Positions 27,509 through 38,436 of a stretch of 64,000 bases of DNA are shown one piece after another (position 1 is the first letter of the stretch; each line of letters begins with the position of its first letter). Made by a program: the position numbers and the translations under genes. Source of the stretch: Rhodobacter sp. TJ_12. GTDB lineage: Bacteria; Pseudomonadota; Alphaproteobacteria; Rhodobacterales; Rhodobacteraceae. Under the pieces are notes generated by a model. That model searched no databases and was not told where the DNA came from. It saw only the letters and a program-made list of their open reading frames with translations. The stretch is taken from contig NZ_NRRD01000003.1 in the NCBI RefSeq assembly GCF_020023995.1, positions 62,001-126,000 on the forward strand. Direction: 5' to 3'.

Positions 27509-27540
27509 GGCCTCAAGCTGTGCTTGGGGCCTTTTCCTTT
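27509..27540 (+). terminator. Rho-independent terminator after the corrinoid-protein gene
   Basis: The stem ggcctcaagc (27509-27518) pairs with gcttggggcc (27522-27531), with one T-G wobble and a tgt loop, and is followed by ttttcctttg. Confidence 0.75.
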
Positions 27541-27579
27541 GCGCCAACCGGCCCCATATTCGGGAAGAGGAGAGACGTA

Positions 27580-27750
27580 ATGATGCAACCGATGCCCCTG
27601 CCCCATTTCCTGTTCATGCTGCTTGCTGTTGTCTTGGCCGCAGCGGTCACGATCGCCGTGGCGCTGCATGCGGGGGTGCCGCTGATGCTGATGGGTCTGG
27701 CCGCCTTGATCGGGGCCGCGCTGATGCGCCTTTTTGAGCGGGTCGAGTAA
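27580..27750 (+). CDS. Small two-helix membrane protein, unknown
   Basis: The 56-residue product (MMQPMPLPHFLFMLLAVVLA...) consists of two hydrophobic segments at about residues 9-29 and 32-50, with a short LFERVE cytosolic tail. A good ribosome site (GAAGAGGAGAG) precedes the ATG at 27580; a second ATG follows immediately. It ends 9 bases before the DUF1638 gene and so is probably co-transcribed with it. No family is recognised. The strong ribosome site and clean hydropathy argue that it is a real gene. Confidence 0.65.
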   Translation: MMQPMPLPHFLFMLLAVVLAAAVTIAVALHAGVPLMLMGLAALIGAALMRLFERVE

Positions 27751-27759
27751 GCCTATCAG

Positions 27760-29645
<1,886 letters not shown>

Positions 29646-29663
29646 GCTCATGCCCCAAAGACC

Positions 29664-29690
29664 AAGGCCCCCGCGTTCCGGGGGCCTTTT
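29664..29690 (+). terminator. Rho-independent terminator after the TRAP binding-protein gene
   Basis: The stem aaggcccccg (29664-29673) pairs with cgggggcctt (29679-29688) across a 5-base loop, followed by TTTT (29687-29690). Confidence 0.85.
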
Positions 29691-29736
29691 CCTGCCCCGC
29701 CCCGCCCCCTAGATAAGGGCAAACAAAGGGGGACAT

Positions 29737-30507
29737 ATGCCCGGTATCTTGATCACCGGCGGCGCCAAACGGATCGGCGCGGCCATGGCGCGCGGTTTTG
29801 CCGATGCGGGCTTTCGCATCATGCTGCATTATCGGTCCTCTGCCGACGAGGCCGAGGCTTTGGCAAAGGCGCTCAACACAAAGGGCGAGATTTGCCGCCT
29901 TGTGCAGGGCGATCTGGAAAACCCCGCCGATGTGCAGGCGGTGTTTGACGCAGCGGCGGATTGGCTGGGCCGGGTCAATGTCGTGTTAAACAACGCCTCG
30001 AATTTTATGAATGACGATGTCTTCACGCTCCAAGACGCGACGATGGATGCGCATTTCGCGGTAAACCTGAAAGCCCCGGTGGCGCTGGCGGCACGGCTGG
30101 CCGCGCAGGATATGGGCGGCGAAGACGGGCTGGTGATCAACATGCTCGACAACAAAGTGTTGGCGCTGAACCCGGATTTCTTTTCCTATACGCTGTCCAA
30201 GGCCGCGCTGCAGGCGGCCACTGAAATGCTGGCGATGCGCTTTGCCGGTCAGCCGCGCGTCAATGGCATTGCCCCCTCGATCACCCTGATTTCGGGGAAG
30301 CAAACCCAAGAGAATTTTGAAAAATCAAGCCGCATAAACCCGTTGAAGATTCAGGTGCAGCCCGAAGATCTGGTGCGCAGTGCGCTTTATCTGTGGCACG
30401 CCAAAGGCACCACCGGCGAGGTGATCGCGGTGGATGGCGGGCAGGCGCTGTGGCAATTGCCGCGTGATGTGGCGTTTTTGGTCAAACAGGGGCATGTCCA
30501 TGGCTGA
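29737..30507 (+). CDS. SDR family oxidoreductase, probable pteridine reductase (FolM-like)
   Basis: This 256-residue short-chain dehydrogenase has the cofactor loop ITGGAKRIGAAMA (residues 6-18), LNNAS, and the catalytic Tyr-Lys pair in YTLSKAAL. The loop GGAKRIG with Arg and the HYRSS segment after the second strand suggest NADPH preference, as in dihydromonapterin/pteridine reductases. The folB-like gene overlaps its 3' end, which supports a role in folate or pterin metabolism. No function beyond an NADPH-dependent reductase is shown directly. Confidence 0.82.
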   Translation: MPGILITGGAKRIGAAMARGFADAGFRIMLHYRSSADEAEALAKALNTKGEICRLVQGDLENPADVQAVFDAAADWLGRVNVVLNNASNFMNDDVFTLQDATMDAHFAVNLKAPVALAARLAAQDMGGEDGLVINMLDNKVLALNPDFFSYTLSKAALQAATEMLAMRFAGQPRVNGIAPSITLISGKQTQENFEKSSRINPLKIQVQPEDLVRSALYLWHAKGTTGEVIAVDGGQALWQLPRDVAFLVKQGHVHG

Positions 30508-30835
30508 AATGATCATCCGCCTCGAAGAGCTTGAAATCACTATGTATTTGGGCATCCATGATTTTGAGCGCGCGCGCCCGCAACGGGTGCTGATCTCCGC
30601 CGAGATCACCGTGACCGGCACCGATTGGGCGGCGGGCAAGTTCTTTGATTATGACCCGGTCGCGGAATTTGTCCGCGCCTTCAACGGCACCCGGATCGAC
30701 ACACAAGAGGAATTGGTCAGCCGCATCCATACCTTCGTGCATAGCCTTGAGGGCGTCGCCCATGCTGCGATCTGGTCGAAAAAGCCCGATGTCTACCCCG
30801 ATGCAAAAGCGGTCGGCGTGGTGCTGCGCGGGTAA
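30500..30835 (+). CDS. folB: Dihydroneopterin aldolase family protein (FolB-like)
   Basis: The 111-residue product resembles FolB, which converts dihydroneopterin to hydroxymethyl-dihydropterin in folate synthesis. It has LEELEITMYLGIHDFERARPQRVLISAEI, with the catalytic Glu in the HDFE segment, the FDYDPVAEFV stretch and the C-terminal KKPDVYPDAKAVGV containing the active-site lysine. It overlaps the SDR gene by 8 bases. ATG 30500 has AGGGG at a sensible distance; ATG 30494 is an alternative. The sequence is more divergent than textbook FolB, so FolX-like epimerase activity remains possible. Confidence 0.8.
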   Translation: MAEMIIRLEELEITMYLGIHDFERARPQRVLISAEITVTGTDWAAGKFFDYDPVAEFVRAFNGTRIDTQEELVSRIHTFVHSLEGVAHAAIWSKKPDVYPDAKAVGVVLRG

Positions 30836-30947
30836 GTTTTAACCCTGAATTGGAATAAATCTGCCCTCCCGCGACATAGTGAAGCGCGACCTTAACGTTT
30901 GCCCCCGATGCTCTTTTCGCGAAGGCGTATGAGTATTGGGATAGTGC

Positions 30948-33900
30948 ATGCCGGGGGCAACAAAAACCGTCGAGACCGTTTTGGCCGGATTTCCCGGGGC
31001 AGCCTGTATGACAAGCCCGACGGGCGAGCTGTTGTGGGGCAATGCCATTTTCAACCGGGTCTTTGGCACCCGCCCAGACACCTATGGCGTGCGGCTTGAA
31101 ACGCTTTTGCCCGAGGCGCTTTGTGCGCGGTTGTTGCCAAAACTGGCCAATCTCGGCACAGCGGCGAACCGGTTTCGCGTCGAGCTTGAGGCGCTGACGG
31201 GGCCGCCGCGTCCGCTGGATATCAGTCTTTGGGCGCTCGACCCTGAAACCGCGCCCGACATCTGCGTGGTGCAGATGGCCGAACCGGTCAACGACACACA
31301 AGCCCAAGCCAAGATTTCGCGGCTTGAAGGCGCCTTGGAACTGGCCTCCAAGGCGCGGCTGGCCACCGAATCCAAGCTGCGCGCGGTGCAAGAACAGGCG
31401 GATACGCTGCGGATTTCGGCCGAAAGCTCCAACATCGTCGCATGGCACCTGTACCCCGGTCCCAATATCGGCGGGATTGGGCCGCATCTGGCGCGCATGC
31501 TGGGCTATCCCGACGGGTTTGCGATCGATATCGACTCGCTGCGCGATCTCATTCACCCCGATGATCGGCAGGCTGCCAGCGCCGAATTCGCGGCGATGAA
31601 ACGCGGCGAGATCGACAGTTTCAACCATGACATCCGCCTGCGCCGCGCCGATGGCAGCTGGGCCTGGATCACCTCGCGCGGGCGGCGCATCGACCGCTCT
31701 GACGAGGGGCTGCCGGATATGATGTGCGGCTCCTTTTCCGATATTTCGGAGCGCAAGGAGAGCGAGGCTTGGGTGCTGCAAGCCTTTAACGAAGCGCAGG
31801 CGGCCCGCAACGCAGCGGCGACCTCGGCCGAGTTGATGAAAACCGCCATGGCCTGCGGCGGCTTCGGGGTTTGGGTGGTTTGCGCCGAACGCGGCGAAGC
31901 CTGGATGAACGACGAAGGCTATCAGGCCATGGGGTACGAACCGGGCGAATTTTCGCCCGACGATACCGGATGGCGCAACCTTTATCACCCCGACGATCTG
32001 GCCGAAGCCACCGGCTTGATGGAAGATCTGATCTTTGACCGGGCCGAAGTCTTCGACAATACCGCGCGGCTGCGGCACAAAGACGGGTCCTATCACTGGT
32101 ATCGCTGCGTCGCGCGTAAGATCGACCGGTCGGATCAAGGGCTGCCGTTTCAAGTGTCGGGCGCGCAGACCTGCATCGATCACCTGAAGGAAAACGAGCG
32201 GCAATTGTCCGAAGCGCTGGCCCATGCCGAGCAGGCCAGCGAAATGGCACAAGAACGCGCCGAGCTTTTGCGCACCTCGGGGCTTTGCGCCGAGATCGGC
32301 CACTTCTCGATCTGCCCCGAGCTGAACGAGGGCTGGACCCCCGATGAAACCTATGCGCTCTTTGGCTATGAACCCGGGGCCTTTGCCTCGACCGATGCGG
32401 GCTGGCGCAGCCTGATTCATCCCGATGATCTGGAAGAGGCCGTCGCACAGGCCGAAGCGCTCAAGGCCGGGCAAAGCGACCTTTATGTGCATGAACACCG
32501 CCGCCGCCATGCCGATGGCAGCTATCACTGGTATCGTGCCGTCGCGCGCCGGGTGGACCGGTCGGACAAGGGCCTGCCCTATCTGTTGGCGGGCGCGATC
32601 ATCAATATCGATACAGTAAAATCCAACGAAGCCCGCTTGGCCGATGCCGCCGCGCAGGCCGAGGCGGCGCGCGCGCGGCTTGATACGCTCGCCGATAACT
32701 CGCCCGGCGCCTTGTTCGAATTCCGCATGGATCGCGCGGGCAAAATCGACATGCCCTATTTCAGCGCCAAATTGCCCAAGATGATGGCGGTCTCGCGTGC
32801 CCAGCTTGAAGCGGATGGGGCCAGTGTCTTTACCCATGTGCCCCCGGAGGTGCAGGCGCAGATGATGCCGGAAATCGTGCACTCGCGCGATACGGGCAAA
32901 GCCTATGATACACGCTTTCCCGTCGATGATCCGACCGAGGGGCGGCGCTGGCTGGCGGTTTCCTCAATGCCGTTCGGACAGATGGACGAATCCACGGTTT
33001 GGTCCGGCACCCTGCTTGATGTGACCTATCAGGTGGAAATCGAAAAGCAGGCCGCCGAAGGGGCGGAGGCCGTGCGCCGCGCCCACGAGCGGATGATGAC
33101 GCTGGCAGAAAACGCGCCGGGCGCCATTTTCGAGTGGCAACGCACCCCCGATGGCGCGTTCCATTTCGAGTTCTTCTCGGGTGCCTTGCCGGAATTGATG
33201 GGTGTCACCCGTGCCGCGCTTGAGGCCGATGGCAGCGCCGTTTTCACCCATTTCCCGCCCGAAGATATCGCCCCGGTGCAAGAGGCCGTGCACCAATCCA
33301 TCGAAACGCTGACGCGGTTTGAAACCCAGCACCGCGTCTTGCACCCGACCAAAGGCACACGTTGGATCCATGTCTCGGCCCAGCCCTTCGGCCAGCTCGA
33401 TGGTACGATCACCTGGTATGGCAACACTTTGGACATCACCGAGCGGATCGAAACCGAACAGCGCGCCCACGAGGCCGCCGAGGCGGTGCGCAGCGCCCAT
33501 GAGCGCCTTATCACCATGGCCGAGAACACCCCCGGTGCGCTTTTCGAATGGCACCGCCCGCCCGAGGGCGAAGACCGGCTGATGTTCTTTTCGGGCCGTC
33601 TGGTCGAGATTGCAGGCGTGCCGCGCAAGGCGCTGGAAGAAAACGCGACCAAAATCTTTGACCATGTCGACCCCGAAGACCTGCCGATGGTGCTGACCGA
33701 AATTGAGCGCTCCGCGAACCAAATGTCGCGCTACGAGGTCCAGTTCCGGCTGCATCACCCGGAATTTGGCGAGCGTTGGGTGCATGTCGTCTCCAGCCCC
33801 GTCAGGCCCGAGGGCGGGGGCATCACATGGTATGGCAATGTCACCGATGTAACCGAGCGGATCGCCGCCAAGAAACGCGAAGCCGCCGCCGCCGAAACGG

Positions 33901-35639
33901 TGCGGCTGGCGCATGAGCGTCTGGCCTGGATCGCCAATATCGCGCCGGTGGGGCTTTATGAATTCAAGCTGGCCGCCGATGGCACCACCTCGGTCCCCTA
34001 TGCGAGCCCATTCTTTGAAGATCTGATGGGCGTGGGCTATGGCGTCTTTTCCGAGGGCGGCTCGGCCGAAGAGATTTTTGCCCATATTCACCCCGAGGAT
34101 CGAGCGAATTTCTTGGCCGCTGACAATGAGCGCGACCCGGAACTGGAATTCTGGAGCCAGCGCTTCCGCGTCAACCATCCCACGCGCGGCGAATTGTGGC
34201 TCGCCAATTCTGCCACGCCCAAAAAACTTGCCGATGGTTCGGTGGTCTGGACCGGGGCGATTCACGATGTGACCGCCGATGTGCGCCGCGAGGGCGAATT
34301 GCGCCGCGCGCACCGTCTGGCCGAGGATATGCGCGCCGAAAACGAACGTCAGGCGCTCCATGACGGGCTCACGACATTGCCCAACCGGCGCTATTACGAT
34401 CAAGTGCTGGCGCGTCGAATTGCCGAAGCGGCCGCGGGCGGCGCCCCCGATTGCCTGCTGATCCGCATCGATCTGGACCACTTCAAATATGTCAATGATA
34501 CGCTGGGCCATGAGGCTGGCGATCTGGTCTTGGTGCGGGTGTCCGACGTGCTGCGCGATACGCTGCGGATGGCCGATTTTGCCGCCCGGATCGGCGGCGA
34601 TGAGTTTTCGATCCTGCTGGCAGCGGGCTCAACGCGCGAGACCGCGCAAGAGATCGTCGAACGGATACAAGCCCACCTCGCAGAGCCCCTGCTTTACGAG
34701 GGGCGGCAATGCCGATTTGGTGCCTCTTTCGGGATCGCCATGGCCGAAGATATCGCGCAGATGGGCACCGAGATTCAGCTTTTTGCCGATGCCGCGCTGT
34801 ATCGCGCCAAGGAAGGCGGGCGCAACCGGCTGGAATTCTTTACCCCAGAATTGCATCTCAACCTGCAACAGGACCGGCAGACCGCCGCCGAATTGCAAGA
34901 GGGGCTGGAACGGTCCGAATTCGTGCCCTTCTTCCAAGCACAGGTCGATGCGCATGACGGCACGCTGACCGGGGTGGAAACGCTTTTGCGCTGGCAACAC
35001 CCGCGGCGCGGTATTTTGGCGCCCGATGCGTTCATGCATGTGGCCGAGCAATTGCGCCTTGTCCCCGAAATCGACCGGGTGATGATGGAAAAATCGAGCG
35101 ATGCGCTGGAATTCTGGCGCCAAAACGGCCTGCATATGCCGAAGATCAGCTTCAACGTCTCGGCCGGGCGCATGCATGACCCCGATGTGGTGCAATCGGC
35201 CCGCCAATTGGCCCAAGGCGAAACTGCGGTCACCTTTGAACTGTTGGAATCGATCCTTGTCGAGGAAGAAAGCGATGCCTTCCGCTTCCATCTGGATGCG
35301 ATCCGCGAGGCAGGCATCGAGATCGAGATCGATGATTTCGGCTCCGGCCATGCCTCGATCATCGGGCTGATGCAAATTGCGCCCGCCGCGCTCAAGATCG
35401 ATCAGCGCATCGTGGCCCCCGTCGCGCGCGACAGCCGCGCCGCCAACCTTGTGCGCGCCATTGTCGAAATTGCCGAGACCTTGGGCATCGGCACCGTGGC
35501 CGAAGGGGTGGAGACCGAGGCACAGGCGACAATCCTGCGCGATCTGGGCTGCGACATCTTGCAAGGCTATCTGTTCTCTGTCCCGCTTTCCGCGGAGGAC
35601 TTTCTCGCATTGCAGCACAAGCCGCGCAAAAGGGCCTGA
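30948..35639 (+). CDS. Giant multi-PAS GGDEF-EAL c-di-GMP signalling protein (copy 1)
   Basis: This 1563-residue soluble protein has about seven PAS/PAC sensor modules. Each ends in a PAC-like strand such as RLRHKDGSYHWYRCVARK or WYGNTLDITERI. They are joined by short helical linkers with a repeated AHERL-(M/I)-(T/A)-(M/L)-AEN pattern. A GGDEF cyclase domain (motif RIGGDEFSIL at about residue 1216) has an intact inhibitory I-site RMAD five residues before. The C-terminal EAL phosphodiesterase domain carries GVETLLRW at about 1343 (E-T-L instead of EAL), ELLES, EIDDFGSGHAS, LKIDQ and AEGVET. Key metal and catalytic acids are kept, so both activities are possible. No membrane segment is seen. 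ATG 30948 is the first start after an in-frame stop. The inputs are unknown; redox, light or ligand sensing would depend on PAS cofactors. A paralogue lies 2.8 kb away in opposite orientation. Confidence 0.93.
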   Translation: MPGATKTVETVLAGFPGAACMTSPTGELLWGNAIFNRVFGTRPDTYGVRLETLLPEALCARLLPKLANLGTAANRFRVELEALTGPPRPLDISLWALDPETAPDICVVQMAEPVNDTQAQAKISRLEGALELASKARLATESKLRAVQEQADTLRISAESSNIVAWHLYPGPNIGGIGPHLARMLGYPDGFAIDIDSLRDLIHPDDRQAASAEFAAMKRGEIDSFNHDIRLRRADGSWAWITSRGRRIDRSDEGLPDMMCGSFSDISERKESEAWVLQAFNEAQAARNAAATSAELMKTAMACGGFGVWVVCAERGEAWMNDEGYQAMGYEPGEFSPDDTGWRNLYHPDDLAEATGLMEDLIFDRAEVFDNTARLRHKDGSYHWYRCVARKIDRSDQGLPFQVSGAQTCIDHLKENERQLSEALAHAEQASEMAQERAELLRTSGLCAEIGHFSICPELNEGWTPDETYALFGYEPGAFASTDAGWRSLIHPDDLEEAVAQAEALKAGQSDLYVHEHRRRHADGSYHWYRAVARRVDRSDKGLPYLLAGAIINIDTVKSNEARLADAAAQAEAARARLDTLADNSPGALFEFRMDRAGKIDMPYFSAKLPKMMAVSRAQLEADGASVFTHVPPEVQAQMMPEIVHSRDTGKAYDTRFPVDDPTEGRRWLAVSSMPFGQMDESTVWSGTLLDVTYQVEIEKQAAEGAEAVRRAHERMMTLAENAPGAIFEWQRTPDGAFHFEFFSGALPELMGVTRAALEADGSAVFTHFPPEDIAPVQEAVHQSIETLTRFETQHRVLHPTKGTRWIHVSAQPFGQLDGTITWYGNTLDITERIETEQRAHEAAEAVRSAHERLITMAENTPGALFEWHRPPEGEDRLMFFSGRLVEIAGVPRKALEENATKIFDHVDPEDLPMVLTEIERSANQMSRYEVQFRLHHPEFGERWVHVVSSPVRPEGGGITWYGNVTDVTERIAAKKREAAAAETVRLAHERLAWIANIAPVGLYEFKLAADGTTSVPYASPFFEDLMGVGYGVFSEGGSAEEIFAHIHPEDRANFLAADNERDPELEFWSQRFRVNHPTRGELWLANSATPKKLADGSVVWTGAIHDVTADVRREGELRRAHRLAEDMRAENERQALHDGLTTLPNRRYYDQVLARRIAEAAAGGAPDCLLIRIDLDHFKYVNDTLGHEAGDLVLVRVSDVLRDTLRMADFAARIGGDEFSILLAAGSTRETAQEIVERIQAHLAEPLLYEGRQCRFGASFGIAMAEDIAQMGTEIQLFADAALYRAKEGGRNRLEFFTPELHLNLQQDRQTAAELQEGLERSEFVPFFQAQVDAHDGTLTGVETLLRWQHPRRGILAPDAFMHVAEQLRLVPEIDRVMMEKSSDALEFWRQNGLHMPKISFNVSAGRMHDPDVVQSARQLAQGETAVTFELLESILVEEESDAFRFHLDAIREAGIEIEIDDFGSGHASIIGLMQIAPAALKIDQRIVAPVARDSRAANLVRAIVEIAETLGIGTVAEGVETEAQATILRDLGCDILQGYLFSVPLSAEDFLALQHKPRKRA

Positions 35640-35769
35640 TCGGCGGGCAATCGCACCAAATCCGCGCCGCGCCGCATGTGGCTTCTGGGCAGCGGCGTCA
35701 GACCGGGCTAGGCTGGGCCATGTCCCCGCCAGCCCGCCGCTTCGGCGCGCCTCTTGAAAGACCCGCTTG

Positions 35770-37278
35770 ATGATCTTGCGCGCCGCCGCCCCTGCCCTGT
35801 TTGCCCTGCCGCTTCTTGTGGCCACGCAGGACCCGCCCGCGCAGGCCGCGACCTTCACCTTGGCCAATGAGGTGCAGCCGCAACTGGCCGAATTGGTCAG
35901 GCTTTATGACGGGGACCCGCGCGCCCATCCTTTGGCGATTGAAAACCCTGACGAGCCCTTTTTCTCGGCGCATAATGTGATCCGCATGGAGGGCCCGATC
36001 GAAGCGGGCGATGCGGCGCGGTTCGACGCGCTTTATGCGCAGTTGTTCGAAGACACCGGGCGTTACCCCTATGTGCTGGTGATGAACAGCCCGGGCGGCA
36101 ATTTTCTGGCCGGGATCGAATTGGGCGCGGCCCTGGGCAACAACGCCTATGAAGATGCGCTGCGGCTTAAGGCGGTGGTCGTGCTGGAGGGCGAGCGCTG
36201 CCTATCGGCCTGCGCGCTGGCCTTTGCGCTGGCAGGTGCGCGCAGCGACGGGGAACCCCGGATGATTGCCAGCGGCGGTCTGGTCGGGTTTCACATGGGC
36301 ATCTTGCCCGAGAAAACCCAGCGTAGTCAGGCCGAGGTCGGCCAGATCATGGGGCTGACCTATGATATCATGCAATCCTACCTTGGGTTGTTACGCGACG
36401 GGCGCAACCCGCTGACGCTTCTTTACGAGGCGCTGCAACACCGGACTGCGGGGTCGTTCTTTTTGCTGGGCGCAGAGCCGCGCGCGCTCGATCTGGGCTT
36501 TGTGCCGGTGGGGCGCGGTGCGCTCGCCGCCCCGGTGCAAGCCGCCGCGCTGGATCTCGATACGCTGGGCAGCCTGTGCAACAGCGCCGAATGGGCCCAA
36601 CCCGGGCTGGTGGATGAGATCAGCTATGATTTCTGGTCCCATCCCGGTTACATGGGCCAAGACAGGTTCAACGCGATGACGCTGGCCGAGGCCTTGCCCG
36701 GCCCCGGTGCCGTCTTGATGGCCCAATTGGGCAATGGCAGCCATTGCTTTGCGGGCATTGGCGCGGATGGCGCAGTGCGGATGCAGGCGCTTCAGGTCAA
36801 TGCCCCCGATTACGACAGCATGCCCAAACCGGCACGCAAGGTGGCGGGGCAATGGTTTGAAGCCGGGGCCAATAGCCCCGCTTTGGCCGACCTGCCCCCA
36901 GTGACAACCGCGCTTTTGGCCGAAGCCTTGGGCTGCCCCGACGGCAGGTTGGCGCAAGGCTGGGAGGATTGGATGGCGGACCATCACCCCGAAGACCGCG
37001 CGCCGCCCCGCCCCTTTCCCGATACGCTGCCGATCAAACGCGCGGTCAGCCTGCGCGCCGCGCCGGGGCTGGACGCAGAAAGGCTGGGTGAACTGCCCGC
37101 AGGCAGCCAGATCGCCGTGCAAGATTGCCGTGTGACGACCGGCAATCAAGGGGTCTGGTATCAAATCACCCATGCCGGCCAAACCGGCTGGATCAGCGCG
37201 CGCTTTGCCTCGATGCTGGGCACGGATACCTCGGCCCGCCCGATCCACACCCATGTCTTGACCGGGAATGCGCCCTAA
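35770..37278 (+). CDS. Secreted ClpP-fold (SppA/TMH4-like) protein with C-terminal SH3b domain
   Basis: The 502-residue product has a signal peptide (MILRAAAPALFALPLLVATQ...AQAA). A Clp/crotonase-fold region spans about residues 60-260: YPYVLVMNSPGGNFLAGIEL resembles the strand and oxyanion loop of ClpP-like peptidases, and ERCLSACALAFALAG carries the serine at the nucleophile position. A middle region without recognised domain follows, then a bacterial SH3b domain at about 430-490 (RAVSLRAAPGLDAERLGELP, WYQITHAGQTGWISARF), which usually binds cell-wall peptides. ATG 35770 is preferred over the adjacent TTG. It lies between the two giant GGDEF-EAL genes. A periplasmic serine-peptidase-like role is inferred; whether it is active is unknown. 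Confidence 0.8.
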   Translation: MILRAAAPALFALPLLVATQDPPAQAATFTLANEVQPQLAELVRLYDGDPRAHPLAIENPDEPFFSAHNVIRMEGPIEAGDAARFDALYAQLFEDTGRYPYVLVMNSPGGNFLAGIELGAALGNNAYEDALRLKAVVVLEGERCLSACALAFALAGARSDGEPRMIASGGLVGFHMGILPEKTQRSQAEVGQIMGLTYDIMQSYLGLLRDGRNPLTLLYEALQHRTAGSFFLLGAEPRALDLGFVPVGRGALAAPVQAAALDLDTLGSLCNSAEWAQPGLVDEISYDFWSHPGYMGQDRFNAMTLAEALPGPGAVLMAQLGNGSHCFAGIGADGAVRMQALQVNAPDYDSMPKPARKVAGQWFEAGANSPALADLPPVTTALLAEALGCPDGRLAQGWEDWMADHHPEDRAPPRPFPDTLPIKRAVSLRAAPGLDAERLGELPAGSQIAVQDCRVTTGNQGVWYQITHAGQTGWISARFASMLGTDTSARPIHTHVLTGNAP

Positions 37279-37288
37279 CGCTTGCGCC

Positions 37289-37879
37289 TTAACCCTGCGG
37301 CGGCGGGCTTTCGGGCGGGCAATCTTGCGCGAAACCCTGCATGTCCCGCCCAATGCCACGATCGCCCGTGGCCGCGCGAATACGGTCGTAAAACGGCGTA
37401 TAGGCCACGACATTCTTGCGCGTCACATGGCAAAAATAAGCGTCCAAGATCGCCCGGTCACACAGCCCAGCGCGGGCACAAAAGCTCATCTGGCTGTAGA
37501 AATTATCCAGCACCAGAAGCGGCGCGCGGATCGGCGCATCGGCATTGGTGCGAAACAGGCTCGCTTGCAGCATCATCGCATATTGGCGGCGCGACAACGC
37601 TTCGGTGCCAAAGACCGAGATCAGATCGGGCTGCCCCGCCCAGAAATCGTAAAGCGTTTCGCGCGCGCCCAAAAGCGGCTCTGCCCCCCAAGCCTCGATA
37701 TAGGCGATAGAGCGCGATTGCGCTTCATGCGCGGCAGCTTCCGCCTTGTCGTAGAAATACTTGCCGCCCCCCAGCACCAGCGCGATGACCCCCAAAAACT
37801 TGGTCAGATCATCCAGCGTGATCCGGGCGCGGGGCTTTTTCTCCTCTGCCGCGGGCGCGGGGTCAGCGGGGCTCGACAT
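37289..37879 (-). CDS. Single-pass membrane protein of unknown function
   Basis: The 196-residue product has a short Pro/Ala-rich N terminus, one hydrophobic segment at about residues 27-45 (DLTKFLGVIALVLGGGKYFYD) and a mostly soluble C-terminal domain with CARAGLCDRAILDAYFCH, containing three cysteines. The start ATG 37879 overlaps the end of the upstream gene by 17 bases. No family is recognised. It converges on the ClpP-like gene with a 10-base gap. Confidence 0.65.
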   Translation of the reverse strand: MSSPADPAPAAEEKKPRARITLDDLTKFLGVIALVLGGGKYFYDKAEAAAHEAQSRSIAYIEAWGAEPLLGARETLYDFWAGQPDLISVFGTEALSRRQYAMMLQASLFRTNADAPIRAPLLVLDNFYSQMSFCARAGLCDRAILDAYFCHVTRKNVVAYTPFYDRIRAATGDRGIGRDMQGFAQDCPPESPPPQG

Positions 37880-38279
37880 CGCAGCTTTCCGGGTAAAAGG
37901 CGACCAGCGCCGCCTCTTGCGGCAGTTCAAGCCGGGCCAGACAGTCAAAATCCGCCGCAGTCAGCGCCACAACGGTATCGGGCGCCTCGGCACTGGCATC
38001 GCTTGCCGTAATATCGGGCGCAGAATTGAGCACTTGATCCAGCAAGCTGCCCCCCGTCGCCTGCGCCCCGCCGCATTCGGCCAAGGTGATAAAGCGGGTC
38101 TGGCCGCCCTTTGGCGCGTATTCCTCCGCATGGGCTTGCAAACAGCCGATATCTTGCGCGGAAAGCAGGTAATAAAGCGCTTCATCTGCGGCCACGGGGC
38201 GGGGCGCGGCAAGGCCAAGCACAGCCAGCGTCAGCACGCACCCAAGGGCCGGCGTAAAGGGATGGGGGCGGGTCATCAT
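37863..38279 (-). CDS. Small exported protein of unknown function
   Basis: The 138-residue product has an N-terminal signal peptide (MMTRPHPFTPALGCVLTLAVLGLAAPRPVAA) and a mature part with four cysteines (DIGCLQAH, LAECGG, DFDCLARL, ESCDVEP) suggesting disulfides. Two adjacent ATG codons (38279, 38276) can start it. It overlaps the following membrane-protein gene, so the two are probably co-expressed. No domain is recognised. Confidence 0.62.
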   Translation of the reverse strand: MMTRPHPFTPALGCVLTLAVLGLAAPRPVAADEALYYLLSAQDIGCLQAHAEEYAPKGGQTRFITLAECGGAQATGGSLLDQVLNSAPDITASDASAEAPDTVVALTAADFDCLARLELPQEAALVAFYPESCDVEPR

Positions 38280-38436
38280 GGCAAGCTCCGGTTCACGATG
38301 CGCCATGATGGCGGGCGGCGCGGCACAACACAAGCCACCCCTTGCCGCGCCACGATCAATGCGCGCCACACGCCCGCAATTTGCCCAAGCCCGGCGCAGG
38401 GCTGCGTGCCGCGCAGGCAGGCGTTGGGCCAAGCGG

